A DNA stretch of 58,036 bases from Fibrobacter sp. GTDB lineage: Bacteria; Fibrobacterota; Chitinivibrionia; Chitinivibrionales; Chitinispirillaceae. Shown here piece by piece: positions 22,992 through 32,345 of the stretch. Under the pieces are notes generated by a model that was given only the letters and a program-made list of their open reading frames with translations, had not been told where the DNA came from and ran no database searches. Made by a program: the position numbers and the translations under genes. Numbering within the stretch: the first letter of the stretch is position 1; each line of letters opens with the position of its first letter. Location of the stretch: assembly GCA_012513915.1 (NCBI GenBank), contig JAAZBG010000065.1:1-58036 (forward strand). Reading direction: 5' to 3'.

Positions 22992-23879
22992 CTGTCTTTT
23001 CCACCGCCGGTGCATCCAGACCCATTGTGACGGATACTTCTTTATAGTATCACAAATAAGATCGTTTGCTTTTCCAACATTGTCAATAAGATCTTTCTCA
23101 AAATCTCCCGTATTATTAAATTCAATACGTTTACTTAAAAATATGTGATGTTTATACCTGCTTACCCGTGCAGTTGTGACAACAAACGCAGGCACTCCCA
23201 TTTTCATTGCCATCTTGACAGGACCGGATGGCGTTGATGCAATCTTCCCTAAGAAAGGTGCGTAGACACTTTCAACACGGGTATCCTGATCGATAAGTAC
23301 ACCAAATACTTTACCATCCTGAAGCTTACGCATGATCGCACGGGGACTTTCAGTCCTGTTCATGTATTCAATGTTGTCACCGCTTCTGTTTTTTCGCAGC
23401 AACCCCTCAATACGCTCATCAAAACTCTTCCGTCCGATTGCAAATGTCCTGTATTTCCTTAAAGCAAAATAGTGCAATAGCATTTCAAAACAACCGATAT
23501 GTGCCGTAATTGCAATGATTCCTTTTCCACAATCGTACGCTTCATCAATTTCATCAAAGCAATCAGTACTGATTACGTTGTCTAGCTCACTCATCGTACG
23601 GCCTGCAATCCAAATGCTGTCATAAATATTTTTACCAAGATTTACATATACATCACGTGCTGTTTTGTAAATACGCTTTTGATCCCATTCCGAACCATAT
23701 ACTACTTGTAAATGTCTGATCGTACGGCGTTTTTCCTCATTGGGAAAGATAAACGCAAATGCCCCGAGATTTCCAAAGAACCACAATCCTGCTTTGCGCG
23801 GTATTATCTGCGCAATTGTATAGCCACAGACAGCCGCCACATAAACAAGTGTATTTTTAAGTCGCTTAAAAAAACTCAC
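22965..23879 (-). CDS. lipid A acyltransferase (HtrB/LpxL family)
   Basis: This 304-residue membrane-associated acyltransferase has an N-terminal hydrophobic region and the catalytic motif ITAHIGCFEML (HxxxxE), followed by GRKSFDERIEGLLRKNRSG and VLIDQDTR, as in LpxL/LpxM-type late acyltransferases. The family adds secondary acyl chains to lipid A on the inner membrane. Its position ahead of lptC-lptA-lptB fits an LPS role. The last eight residues (PHPPAPSP) are encoded by the arm of an R5 palindrome, which also provides the stop codon; the native end was probably near WVWMHRRWK. Confidence 0.87.
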   Translation of the reverse strand: MSFFKRLKNTLVYVAAVCGYTIAQIIPRKAGLWFFGNLGAFAFIFPNEEKRRTIRHLQVVYGSEWDQKRIYKTARDVYVNLGKNIYDSIWIAGRTMSELDNVISTDCFDEIDEAYDCGKGIIAITAHIGCFEMLLHYFALRKYRTFAIGRKSFDERIEGLLRKNRSGDNIEYMNRTESPRAIMRKLQDGKVFGVLIDQDTRVESVYAPFLGKIASTPSGPVKMAMKMGVPAFVVTTARVSRYKHHIFLSKRIEFNNTGDFEKDLIDNVGKANDLICDTIKKYPSQWVWMHRRWKRQPHPPAPSP

Positions 23880-23909
23880 TACAAATGTACTCCATAACCT
23901 GTTCTGAAA

Positions 23910-26900
23910 TCAGGTACGATTGATCTGAAGACCAATATTGATATCATCAATGTCGGTTACTTCCATATCGGTACTTACAGCAGTTTCCCATGCAATCTCA
24001 GTTGTAAGTGTTTCTGAACAGACATATTCAATAAATTGCATAACTGCAGTTTTTATTTCATCAGGAGCTGAGCATCGTACTGCGATTCTATCAGTAACAT
24101 TAAAATCCGATGTCTTACGCATATTCTGAACACGGTTGACAAATTCACGCGCCATACCTTCAGCCTTAAGCTCCGGTGTAATCGTAGTATCAAGTGCAAC
24201 AGTGAGTTCACCTTCCGTTTCCACCTCGATGCCTTCAAGCTTTGTCCTGCGTATTTCGATATCATCAAAGGTAATTACCTTTCCCCCGATTTCAATCGTC
24301 TTCCCTGTTTCAAGTTCGCGAATCTGTTCAATTGTAAATTTTTCAATCTGCAAAGCAGCATCTTTCATCTTCGGACCAAATACTTTTCCAAGACGCTTGA
24401 AACTTGCCTTTGCGCCAATCGAAACGACATCATCCTCTTTCGTACTGAACCTGATACCCTTAACATTCAATTCACCACGGATAAGGCTTTCCATATCCTT
24501 GAGCAGATTGAGTTTTTCCGTATCACGGACAATAACGGTAAATTCGCGCAGCGGTTGACGAGTCTTTATAATAAATCTGCTTCTGAGAGCCCGTCCCATC
24601 GTTACCGATTGACGAATCAGAGCCATCTTGGTTTCAAGATCAGGTAAGCTTCTTTCCGGATGTGCAACAGGAAACGCATTCAGATGAACGCTCACAGGTG
24701 CTCCATCCAGCTTGTCAACCACAAGATTTCTGTATATCGCTTCTGTCAGATACGGCAGAAATGGTGCCATCACCTTGGAAAACTCTACCAGTACAAAATA
24801 CAGTGTACTATAGGCACAATCTTTATCACCATCGTTTTCACTCTTCCAGAATCTGCGACGATTATTACGGATGTACCAGTTTGTCAAGTTATCAATAAAA
24901 TCGACCAGAATAGGAACAACTTTATACAGATTATATTGTTCCATTTCTTCAGAAACCAATGCTACCGTATGATTCAACAACGAGATAATCCACTTGTCAA
25001 TCTCTGTTCCATCTTTTGGTGGTTCTGCACTTTTGGGTTTCCATCCGTCAACGTTACTATACGTTACAAAGAATGAGTATGCATTCCAGAACGGCAGCAG
25101 CACAGCTCTTGACATCTCAAGAACACCTTTTTCAGAGAACCGCAGATCCTCAGCCTTAACAGCAGGAGAGTTTACAAGGAACAGCCTTAGTGCATCGGCA
25201 CCAAGCTTATCTATGATTTCATCAACAGGAACATAGTTCTTCAGACGTTTCGAAAGTTTCTTACCATCTTCTGCGAGAATAATTCCATTTACTATTACAT
25301 TTTTAAATGCCGGTTTTTTAAACAGTGCTGCAGAGAGTACCGTTAATGTATAGAACCAGCCTCTTGTCTGGTCAAGCCCTTCAGCGATAAAATCTGCCGG
25401 GAAATTATCCTCAAAACGTTTACGGTGTTCAAATGGATAATGCAATTGAGCATATGGCATTGATCCCGATTCAAACCAGCAGTCAAGCACCTCCGGGGTA
25501 CGCTGCATGTTTTTGCCGCATTTTGGGCAACATATACTTAATTCGTCAACGATGTGACGATGCAGATCAACAGGACTTATCTGAATGGACTGAAGTTTTT
25601 CTGCCCATGATGTATCCACGTTGAACGCCTTGAAACGTTCATGACTCTCCGTCTTAATTTTATGTTCGACATTTTTTGCAGTATCTGCATGACATTGACA
25701 ACCAGCATCAGCATTGCCGTTACCTGCAAGCGTGTGCAGCTCAGTTACACTGCCAACACACTCCTTATGTCCGCATTCGCATGACCAGATTGGAATCGGT
25801 GTACCCCAGTAACGGTTACGCGAGATATTCCAGTCGGGTGCACTTTCGAGCCCCTTGCCGAATCTTCCGTTTTGTAAATGTGATGGTACCCAGTGGATCT
25901 GCTGATTGTTATCAAGCATATTCTGACGCAACGGGTCAATTTTCATAAACCATGTAGTGATCGCTTTGTAAATAAGCGCTGTATCACAACGGTAACAAAA
26001 CGGATACCGGTGAAGCACCGTGGTCTTATGAATAAGACGACCGCGTGATTTTATATCACGGGTGATCTCATCATCGGCTTCATATACACGGCGACCTTTC
26101 CACTCAGGAACTTCATCAGTGAATTTCCCCTCATCGTCAACAGGACAAACTATCGGAAGTCCAAGCTTCTGCCCTACCACAAAATCGTCCTCACCAAATG
26201 CAGGTGCGATATGAACAATACCGGTACCATCTTCAGTTGATACGAAATCTGCATTGGTAACCTTGAAAAAACGTTCATCTTTTCCAGCGAAATAGTTGAA
26301 CATAGGTACATACGATGTACCTGCAAGTTCTTTTCCTGTAAACTCAGAAAGAATCGTATATTGTGATGAATCTTTGTAATAGGCCGCTAAACGGTCTTTT
26401 GCAAGAATAAACCTGTTTTCACCATCCTGAATTTTTACATACTGAATATCACCACCCATTGCCAGTGCTACATTTGACGGCAGTGTCCAGGGGGTTGTTG
26501 TCCAGACCAGGATCTTCGTTACCGGATCATTTACAAGAGGAAACGTTACCGTTATTGATGGCCCGCTGACATCTTTATAGCCCTCATTGACTTCGAAGTT
26601 TGATAACGGCGTTGCACAGCGCGGACAATACGGCTGAACACGAAATCCCTGATAAATTAGCTCTTTTTCCCATATCTGTTTAAATACCCACCAGATACTT
26701 TCCATATAGGGAGCATCCATGGTACGGTACTGATTGACAAAATCAACCCAGCGTCCCATTCTGTTAACAATCTTTTCCCACTGACCTGTATACCGCAACA
26801 CAATCGAGCGACAGGCTTCGTTAAAAAGATAGATTCCAAGTTTTTCGATATCACGTTTACCGGATACCTTGAACTCTTTTTCCATCTCGTTTTCAACAGG

Positions 26901-27182
26901 AAGTCCGTGACAATCCCAGCCGAAACGACGATCGACATACTTACCCTGCATGGTCCAGTAACGGGGAATGATATCCTTTATCGTTCCCGCAAGCAGATGA
27001 CCATAGTGTGGCAACCCGGTTGCAAATGGAGGGCCATCATAAAAAACAAATGCGCCATTATCTTTTGTGGCATCAAGTGATGCGCTGAATATGTTGTTTT
27101 CTTTCCAGAATGCGAGTATTTCCTCTTCAACAGTCGGGAAACGCACCTGGCTGCTTACTGGTTTAAATATTTCTTTGCTCAT
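23910..27182 (-). CDS. ileS: isoleucyl-tRNA synthetase
   Basis: This 1090-residue class I synthetase has PHYGH (residues 58-62) as its HIGH motif, a zinc-type CPRCATP site near residue 190, the CP1 editing domain (WTTTPWTLPSN), a WFESGSMPYAQLHYPFE segment and KKLSKRLKNY as the KMSKS-type loop. The KLSKR form and the length point to the eukaryote-like IleS2 branch, some members of which resist mupirocin; that is knowledge of the branch and not shown here. An insertion of about 70 residues with CECGHKEC and CQCH lies between the catalytic halves. It overlaps the upstream pnp-like gene by 4 bases. Confidence 0.96.
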   Translation of the reverse strand: MSKEIFKPVSSQVRFPTVEEEILAFWKENNIFSASLDATKDNGAFVFYDGPPFATGLPHYGHLLAGTIKDIIPRYWTMQGKYVDRRFGWDCHGLPVENEMEKEFKVSGKRDIEKLGIYLFNEACRSIVLRYTGQWEKIVNRMGRWVDFVNQYRTMDAPYMESIWWVFKQIWEKELIYQGFRVQPYCPRCATPLSNFEVNEGYKDVSGPSITVTFPLVNDPVTKILVWTTTPWTLPSNVALAMGGDIQYVKIQDGENRFILAKDRLAAYYKDSSQYTILSEFTGKELAGTSYVPMFNYFAGKDERFFKVTNADFVSTEDGTGIVHIAPAFGEDDFVVGQKLGLPIVCPVDDEGKFTDEVPEWKGRRVYEADDEITRDIKSRGRLIHKTTVLHRYPFCYRCDTALIYKAITTWFMKIDPLRQNMLDNNQQIHWVPSHLQNGRFGKGLESAPDWNISRNRYWGTPIPIWSCECGHKECVGSVTELHTLAGNGNADAGCQCHADTAKNVEHKIKTESHERFKAFNVDTSWAEKLQSIQISPVDLHRHIVDELSICCPKCGKNMQRTPEVLDCWFESGSMPYAQLHYPFEHRKRFEDNFPADFIAEGLDQTRGWFYTLTVLSAALFKKPAFKNVIVNGIILAEDGKKLSKRLKNYVPVDEIIDKLGADALRLFLVNSPAVKAEDLRFSEKGVLEMSRAVLLPFWNAYSFFVTYSNVDGWKPKSAEPPKDGTEIDKWIISLLNHTVALVSEEMEQYNLYKVVPILVDFIDNLTNWYIRNNRRRFWKSENDGDKDCAYSTLYFVLVEFSKVMAPFLPYLTEAIYRNLVVDKLDGAPVSVHLNAFPVAHPERSLPDLETKMALIRQSVTMGRALRSRFIIKTRQPLREFTVIVRDTEKLNLLKDMESLIRGELNVKGIRFSTKEDDVVSIGAKASFKRLGKVFGPKMKDAALQIEKFTIEQIRELETGKTIEIGGKVITFDDIEIRRTKLEGIEVETEGELTVALDTTITPELKAEGMAREFVNRVQNMRKTSDFNVTDRIAVRCSAPDEIKTAVMQFIEYVCSETLTTEIAWETAVSTDMEVTDIDDINIGLQINRT

Positions 27183-28000
27183 AGTGCCTGTATTACTTTT
27201 TCGATAAGTTTAACTAAAACCGGTTCCGCCTTGTTTGCAACTGCAATTATTTTCTGTAAATCAGCTGGTTCAAGGGCATCCGGCAGACATGCGTCAGTAA
27301 CGACTGACAAACCAAGGACCTTGATTCCAGCATGAACTGCAGCGATAACTTCAGGAACGGTACTCATACCAATGACATCCGCGCCGAGAGTTTTGAGCAT
27401 GCGATATTCCGCGCGAGTTTCCATTGCAGGACCGCACATAGAAGCATATACTCCATTTTCTACTCGTATCTTATTGTCAACTGCAACTTTATTTACAAGT
27501 TCAATTATTGACTTTGTATACGGCTCAGACATATCCGGAAAACGCGGGCCAATACGGTTATCATTCGGTCCGATAAGCGGACTGTCAGAAAGCAGGTTGA
27601 TATGATCATTAATCACCATGATTGTACCCGGCTTAAACAGTGGATTTACTCCGCCGCAGGCGTTTGACACAATAAGCGTATGCACATTCATAAATTTCAT
27701 AACACGTACAGGGAATACAATCTGCTGCATGCTGTAACCTTCATAGTAATGAAAACGTCCCTGCATTGCCATTACCTTTTTTCCGGCAAGCGTACCGAAA
27801 ATCAGTTTACCCGCATGCGCTTCAACCGTTGACACAGGAAAATGTGGTATATCCTCATAGTCAATAACAGTATCTTTCTCGATTCGATCTGCAAGCCGTC
27901 CGAGGCCTGTACCGAGAATAATGCCATATTCAGGCTGTATTTTTATTTTGCTCTGAATATACTCTTTTGCTTCCTGAATCATTTCAAAGGTTGTTTTCAT
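27179..28000 (-). CDS. purine nucleoside phosphorylase (PNP/MTAP family)
   Basis: This 273-residue trimeric-type phosphorylase has ILGTGLGRLAD (phosphate loop), GRFHYYEGYSMQQ, SNACGGVNP and GPAMETRAEYRML...GMSTVPEVIAA, matching PNP. The base-recognition strand reads SVVTDACLPD: an Asp stands where 6-oxopurine-specific PNPs have Asn, as in methylthioadenosine phosphorylases, so adenine-type substrates are conceivable. It cleaves purine nucleosides with phosphate in salvage. It lies upstream of ileS with a 4-base overlap, so the pair is probably co-translated. Confidence 0.9.
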   Translation of the reverse strand: MKTTFEMIQEAKEYIQSKIKIQPEYGIILGTGLGRLADRIEKDTVIDYEDIPHFPVSTVEAHAGKLIFGTLAGKKVMAMQGRFHYYEGYSMQQIVFPVRVMKFMNVHTLIVSNACGGVNPLFKPGTIMVINDHINLLSDSPLIGPNDNRIGPRFPDMSEPYTKSIIELVNKVAVDNKIRVENGVYASMCGPAMETRAEYRMLKTLGADVIGMSTVPEVIAAVHAGIKVLGLSVVTDACLPDALEPADLQKIIAVANKAEPVLVKLIEKVIQAL

Positions 28001-28048
28001 TGAGTAAATCCTTATTATTTGTATTTTTTGTTATAGTTCAACAATACG

Positions 28049-28165
28049 CCTCACCCCCTGCCCCCTCTCCGCAAGCGGTAGAGGGGGTGTATAAACAGTC
28101 TCAGAATGTAAGCAATTCTTCTGCCCCCCCTCTACGTTTTACGGCGAGGGGGTTGGGGGGTGAGG
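28049..28165. repeat. R5 palindromic element, copy 2
   Basis: The left arm CCTCACCCCCTGCCCC (from 28049) and the right arm GGGGGTTGGGGGGTGAGG (to 28165) surround a nested inverted repeat (TAGAGGGGG and CCCCCCTCTA). The loop sequence differs from copy 1. The right arm encodes the last residues of the DUF167 protein. Confidence 0.85.
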
Positions 28166-28428
28166 CTGCTTCTCATCTTCGCAATGACCTCATCCTTACT
28201 AAGCGTCGCAATAGCAACTGCCTTACTTTTCGAATGACCACCTTTAATAATCTCAATTGATGATTTCGGTACCCGAAGGACATCACTAAGCAGTTTTACA
28301 AGATGTTCATTTGCCTTATTGTCAATTGGTGCCGATGTAACCGAAACATCAAACACACAGTCATCCGCAAGCGTCACACTGTTACGCTTTGCTTTCGGTT
28401 TCAGACGTACATCAAAGGTACAGGCCAC
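28132..28428 (-). CDS. DUF167 (YggU family) protein
   Basis: This 98-residue protein has the family's RLKPKAKRNSV, VTSAPIDNKANEHLVKLLSDVL and VPKSSIEIIKGGHSKSKAVAI motifs. DUF167 proteins are small and widespread; structures are known but no function is settled. It follows the divIVA-like gene by two bases, in a block shared by many bacteria (yggS-yggT-divIVA-DUF167). The C-terminal LTPQPPRRKT is encoded by an R5 repeat, which supplies the stop, so the natural tail has been replaced. Confidence 0.88.
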   Translation of the reverse strand: MACTFDVRLKPKAKRNSVTLADDCVFDVSVTSAPIDNKANEHLVKLLSDVLRVPKSSIEIIKGGHSKSKAVAIATLSKDEVIAKMRSSLTPQPPRRKT

Positions 28429-28430
28429 GC

Positions 28431-28985
28431 TTAGACATCCAGTGATGTAAAGTTTGGTTGAGGAGGCACCTCTGCCAGAGTTTCATCGTCTGCGATTTCG
28501 ATGGGTCGCTCATTCAAAAAATCATTATTTTGTTTGAGATCACCGCTGATTACCTCAAGTAAATTAAGCTGAGTAATTAACATTGCGCGAAACCGTGCCA
28601 GAAAACTGTCACGCTGATTACGCAATGTAACAATATCAGCTTCATAGTTATGGGCCCTGGTACGAGCTTCATCTTCATAGCGATCGGCACGAACCATTGC
28701 ATCCTTAATGATCAGCTCCGCCTCTTTCTGCGCATTAACCCGGGCTTCATCAGTAGCCTTCTGGGCAGAAATAAGCGTTTCATTCAACACCCGCTCAATC
28801 TTTACATATTGCTCTAACTTGGATTCCAGAACCTTTACTTCTGTACTCAACTCATTATTCTGAAGAATCGTTTTTTCATATTCTTCAGCGACAAGTTTCA
28901 GGAATGTACTGACTGCATCCGGATCACAACCCCAGAACACCCGTTTGAAAGGTGTTTTCCTTATGTCAAGAGGAGATATACGCAT
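28431..28985 (-). CDS. divIVA: DivIVA-domain coiled-coil protein
   Basis: This 184-residue protein opens with ISPLDIRKTPFKRVFWGCDPDAVSTFL, the DivIVA membrane-binding N-terminal domain, then a long coiled coil (residues about 35-110) and a helical C-terminal part. DivIVA proteins mark negatively curved membrane at poles and division sites. Linkage with yggT and yggS upstream and DUF167 downstream is the classical cell-division-associated order. It is 2 bases from the DUF167 gene. Confidence 0.88.
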   Translation of the reverse strand: MRISPLDIRKTPFKRVFWGCDPDAVSTFLKLVAEEYEKTILQNNELSTEVKVLESKLEQYVKIERVLNETLISAQKATDEARVNAQKEAELIIKDAMVRADRYEDEARTRAHNYEADIVTLRNQRDSFLARFRAMLITQLNLLEVISGDLKQNNDFLNERPIEIADDETLAEVPPQPNFTSLDV

Positions 28986-29012
28986 TTTATAAACCGCTCC
29001 TGTGCAGTATAT

Positions 29013-29252
29013 TTAGAATAATAGATATTTTTTTAACATTTCAAGCAGAAACAACAAAATCAATGGCGAAAGATCAATTCCGATTTTGTCAGTCGGCAGC
29101 AACTTTCGAATAGGCGCAAGTAATGGCTCTGTCACGCTGTAAACAAACGTAACAAGCGGATGACGAGACTGGATCTGTACCCAGGACAAAATCACTCGTA
29201 CGACAAGAATCAGCTCGTACAACCTGAATGCCAGATCGATTACATCATGCAT
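29013..29252 (-). CDS. yggT: YggT family membrane protein
   Basis: This 79-residue protein has two hydrophobic helices with the family motif LILVVRVILSWVQIQSRHPLV and EPLLAPIRKLLP, then a C-terminal LSPLILLFLLEML. YggT proteins occur beside yggS and divIVA and affect division or osmotic behaviour in some species. It overlaps the yggS end by 8 bases and is followed by the divIVA gene after a short gap. Confidence 0.9.
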   Translation of the reverse strand: MHDVIDLAFRLYELILVVRVILSWVQIQSRHPLVTFVYSVTEPLLAPIRKLLPTDKIGIDLSPLILLFLLEMLKKYLLF

Positions 29253-29931
29253 TATAATTCCGTTCTCCTAAAAGTAAAGAACCTACCCGTACCATCGTAG
29301 ATCCTTCTGCTATCGCCCATTCAAAATCGCCACTCATTCCCATACTCAGTTCCGCATGGGGCAAAAGATCGCTGCACTGCTCAGAGAGAGTACGAAGAAG
29401 CGAAAACGCTCTTCTCACCCTGGACTCATCATTACTGATCGGTCCGACAGTCATAAATCCTTTAAGCTGAACCACGCCGCCAGCGATAACCCGTTCACAA
29501 AGCTGTCTGCACTCCTGCGGTGCACATCCTGATTTCGATTCTTCGCCGGAAGTATTTACCTCGATAAGAACATCCATTTTTTTTCCCGGTGTGATCAAAT
29601 CTTCAATACGTTTCACAAGCTTCTCACGATCGATCGACTGGATACACTGTGCATACTCAAGTACCGGCCCGACTTTATTTGTCTGAAGATGCCCGATCAT
29701 GTGAAGGCGGAAATCACCTCTCAAATGGGGCATTTTCTGCAAAATCTCCTGAACACGATTTTCGCCAATCGTTCTCACTCCAAGATCAATAAGCGCCTGA
29801 ACTGTTTTGAAATCATGGGTTTTGGTTACCGCAACCAGTTCAACCGATTGTGGATCCCGCCCTGACCGCCTGCAGGCATCACCTATTCGCGCTTGTATAT
29901 TTTCGAGACGAGTTTTAAGACCGGTATTCAT
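29245..29931 (-). CDS. yggS: YggS-type pyridoxal phosphate homeostasis protein
   Basis: This 228-residue PLP-binding barrel has VELVAVTKTH (the Lys that binds PLP), GENRVQEILQKM, HMIGHLQTNKV and CIQSIDREKLVKRI, all typical of YggS/PROSC. It has no known catalytic reaction; it buffers free PLP. The C-terminal MSGDFEWAIAEGSTMVRVGSL binds the phosphate. It overlaps yggT and starts the yggS-yggT-divIVA-DUF167 unit. Confidence 0.94.
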   Translation of the reverse strand: MNTGLKTRLENIQARIGDACRRSGRDPQSVELVAVTKTHDFKTVQALIDLGVRTIGENRVQEILQKMPHLRGDFRLHMIGHLQTNKVGPVLEYAQCIQSIDREKLVKRIEDLITPGKKMDVLIEVNTSGEESKSGCAPQECRQLCERVIAGGVVQLKGFMTVGPISNDESRVRRAFSLLRTLSEQCSDLLPHAELSMGMSGDFEWAIAEGSTMVRVGSLLLGERNYNA

Positions 29932-30193
29932 CCTGATTTCCGGGAATTCTCCTGTGATTCTGAACGTTCAACTATACTATTGTATGAATATAATAAAAGG
30001 TTTGCTGTGGTGGGGTGAGAGGTTTCTGGACTTGAATCGTAATTTGTTATCCGTGATTCGGAGGAAGATGGAAGATTTCAAGCCATGTACCAGTTCAAAA
30101 ATGCACTTGGTTTAAATCCCAACTGTATATATTTGCCATTGACCTGCATTATAAGTCATATGACATCCAAAGGAGGTCAATTAACAACTCCTG
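29932..30193. other. gap of 262 bases between recO and yggS
   Basis: No gene was found. The minus strand holds a good -10-like TATAAT near 30148-30153, but no -35 at a proper distance. A GTCATATGAC palindrome is adjacent. This is probably the control region of yggS, without a clear promoter call. Confidence 0.35.
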
Positions 30194-30946
30194 TCACACA
30201 ATCTCCTCAAGGAACTGCAACGCTCGCAGTTCGCTGCTGATTTCTATATGTGATTTACAGAATGACACCAAAAGTTTTGTTATCCTCAGATATTCATGAA
30301 TATCAAACGGATTTTCCCCGCAGTTCAGGGCGCGAATCATTACAATACAGCGACTGCCAATTAAGTAATCCGCACTGAGAATACCCCGATTACAGCATCT
30401 GCATACAAGACCACCATGTTCAATGAGTAAATAACCACCATGTTCCTCAATATCCGCTGCACTCCCGCAGATGACACATCGATCAAGTGTCAAGCCAAAG
30501 CCCATCAGATGAGTAAAGTCCCTGACAAAATTCCATACTGAAGCAAACGTCTCACTTCTCTCTTTTGAATTGTCAAGTTTCGTAAAACACTGTACCAGCA
30601 GGTCGTACAACTCGGGATGTGCATTTGTGTCGTGAATTGATTTCTGCAACAGCTCTAGAACAAGATCCCGCAGTGCAGTTTTTTCAAGATCGGATCGTAT
30701 GGATTGATAAAAAGCGACAATCTGCGTTTCTGCAAGTGTCTGCATCGTTCTGTTATGATGCATATACACAAGTGTATCAATGATCTGTCCCCGCTCAACC
30801 GGAGTATTCAGCTGCCGTGAGCGTTTGATTCCTTTTGCTGCAGCGCTGATCATTCCATGTTCTTTTGTAAACAACTTTGCAATAACACTCGTTTCGCGCC
30901 ATGGAATTACTGATACAACAATTGCAGAGGTCTTATCGATACCCAT
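30194..30946 (-). CDS. recO: DNA repair protein RecO
   Basis: This 250-residue protein has the N-terminal OB fold typical of RecO (AIVVSVIPWRETSVIAKLFTKEHG, then GIKRSRQLNTP) and a zinc site (CVICG and CRCC) in the C-terminal half. RecO loads RecA onto SSB-coated DNA together with RecR, encoded at 36563-37168. It is downstream of ftsB-like and dprA genes, with an 18-base gap. No anomalies. Confidence 0.92.
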   Translation of the reverse strand: MGIDKTSAIVVSVIPWRETSVIAKLFTKEHGMISAAAKGIKRSRQLNTPVERGQIIDTLVYMHHNRTMQTLAETQIVAFYQSIRSDLEKTALRDLVLELLQKSIHDTNAHPELYDLLVQCFTKLDNSKERSETFASVWNFVRDFTHLMGFGLTLDRCVICGSAADIEEHGGYLLIEHGGLVCRCCNRGILSADYLIGSRCIVMIRALNCGENPFDIHEYLRITKLLVSFCKSHIEISSELRALQFLEEIV

Positions 30947-30964
30947 TTGTGTGGCCTACATTCA

Positions 30965-31246
30965 TCATTTGTCAACAAACTTATAGATCATCTCGTTCTT
31001 TTTTGCCATTCCGAGACGTTCCCGGGCAATTTTTTCGATATAAACAGTATCATTATGCAAACGCTTTAATTCTGTCTTTAACGAATCAATCACCTGATGT
31101 GACCTGAGAATCTGCTCCTCCTGTGCCTTGTACCGTTGATGATTCTTATACAGTGATATAAATCCCTGTTTCCCGGTAAACATAAAAACAAGCACTGCTG
31201 ACATCACAAAACCTATTGACAACGCAGCTATCTTTTTTCTTCGCAT
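30965..31246 (-). CDS. FtsB/DivIC-like septum protein
   Basis: The start is placed at ATG 31246 (MRRKKIAAL), two bases after the dprA stop, giving 93 residues; a TTG at 31261 would overlap dprA by 14 bases, and neither has a clear ribosome binding site. One transmembrane helix (IGFVMSAVLVFMFTG) is followed by a coiled coil (residues about 35-75) and the typical YIEKIARERLGMAKKNE ending. FtsB-like proteins join the division complex. It lies between dprA and recO. Confidence 0.85.
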   Translation of the reverse strand: MRRKKIAALSIGFVMSAVLVFMFTGKQGFISLYKNHQRYKAQEEQILRSHQVIDSLKTELKRLHNDTVYIEKIARERLGMAKKNEMIYKFVDK

Positions 31247-31247
31247 A

Positions 31248-32345
31248 TTAATTTCTGACAAATAATTGCCCGCTGATTTGATTAATCATCCCTTTTAGTT
31301 CAAGATTCAGTAATATACAAAGAAGTTCTCCTATTGCACATCCTGTTTTTTCACTAATTATATCGGTACCAATCGGATCGGTACCAATCTGATTATAGAC
31401 ATTTTCCTCTTCAGCAGACAACACCATTTTTTCCGGTTGTTTCTCTTTATATTGTTCCCTAAAATTCAATTGGTTAGACGTCATCATCTGCAGGCTTTCC
31501 GCAATCTCCCGACCGCTACGTGCAGGAATTGCGCCATCCCTGATCAAGTTGAATGTGCCCGTACTCACCGGAGAATTTATCGGCCCCGGCACCGCATATA
31601 CATCCCGTCCCTGCGCAAGAGCATACTGTGCAGTTATTAACGATCCGCTTTTTAAGCCAGCTTCAACAACCACAACGCCACTGCTTAATCCACTAATTAT
31701 TCTGTTACGCCTCGGAAAATTGAAACTATCAGGATAAATTCCCATTGGAAATTCCGATACCAGAAGCCCCGTTTCAGATATCTGCTTCGCCAGTTTCTCA
31801 TTTTGTTTCGGATAGATGTAATCAATACCACACCCCAGCACAGCAATCGTACACCCCCCGGACGAAAGTGTGGTTTCATGTGCCACTGTGTCAATTCCAC
31901 GGGCGAGCCCGCTCACGATGGTTAATCCGCATCCAACCAGCTCTTTTGTTATCTGAACCGTTGATGTCCTGCCGTATGTTGTAGGATTACGGGTTCCAAC
32001 AAGCCCAACAGCATGATTTTTAAAAGCACTTCTGTTTCCCTTGATATAAAGAACAGGCGGAGGTGCATAGATCGCTTTTAAATATTGAGGATAATCACTA
32101 TCCTGTATAGTCATTATTTCAACACCATGCTCATATGCTTTCTGAAGCTGTTTGTCTGCATACACAAAAAGCTCATCATTAAATAATGCTGCGACACAAC
32201 TTGATGGAAGCAGGTTCAGCTCTTTAATCGTCTCTACTGACTGCTCAAATATCTTTCGGGGTGTCCCGAATTGTTCAAGTAATTTTGCTATCCGTACCGG
32301 TCCAAGGCCGCTTACTGCATTAAGTGCAATCCATTCTCTAACCAT
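31248..32345 (-). CDS. dprA: DNA-processing protein DprA
   Basis: This 365-residue protein has the Rossmann-like core: GTRNPTTYGR, VSGLARGIDTVAHETTL, CTIAVLGCGIDYIYPKQN and FPRRNRIISGLSSGVVVVEAG. An N-terminal helical domain and a C-terminal winged-helix-like tail (GTDIISEKTGCAIGELL) are present. DprA loads RecA on incoming single-stranded DNA in natural transformation. ftsB-like and recO follow. Its presence does not by itself prove competence. Confidence 0.94.
   Translation of the reverse strand: MVREWIALNAVSGLGPVRIAKLLEQFGTPRKIFEQSVETIKELNLLPSSCVAALFNDELFVYADKQLQKAYEHGVEIMTIQDSDYPQYLKAIYAPPPVLYIKGNRSAFKNHAVGLVGTRNPTTYGRTSTVQITKELVGCGLTIVSGLARGIDTVAHETTLSSGGCTIAVLGCGIDYIYPKQNEKLAKQISETGLLVSEFPMGIYPDSFNFPRRNRIISGLSSGVVVVEAGLKSGSLITAQYALAQGRDVYAVPGPINSPVSTGTFNLIRDGAIPARSGREIAESLQMMTSNQLNFREQYKEKQPEKMVLSAEEENVYNQIGTDPIGTDIISEKTGCAIGELLCILLNLELKGMINQISGQLFVRN

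Noticed and set aside
29932..30193. Promoter with TATAAT ahead of yggS
   Set aside because: The -10 box is good, but no -35 box lies at 16-18 bases, so I did not call it.
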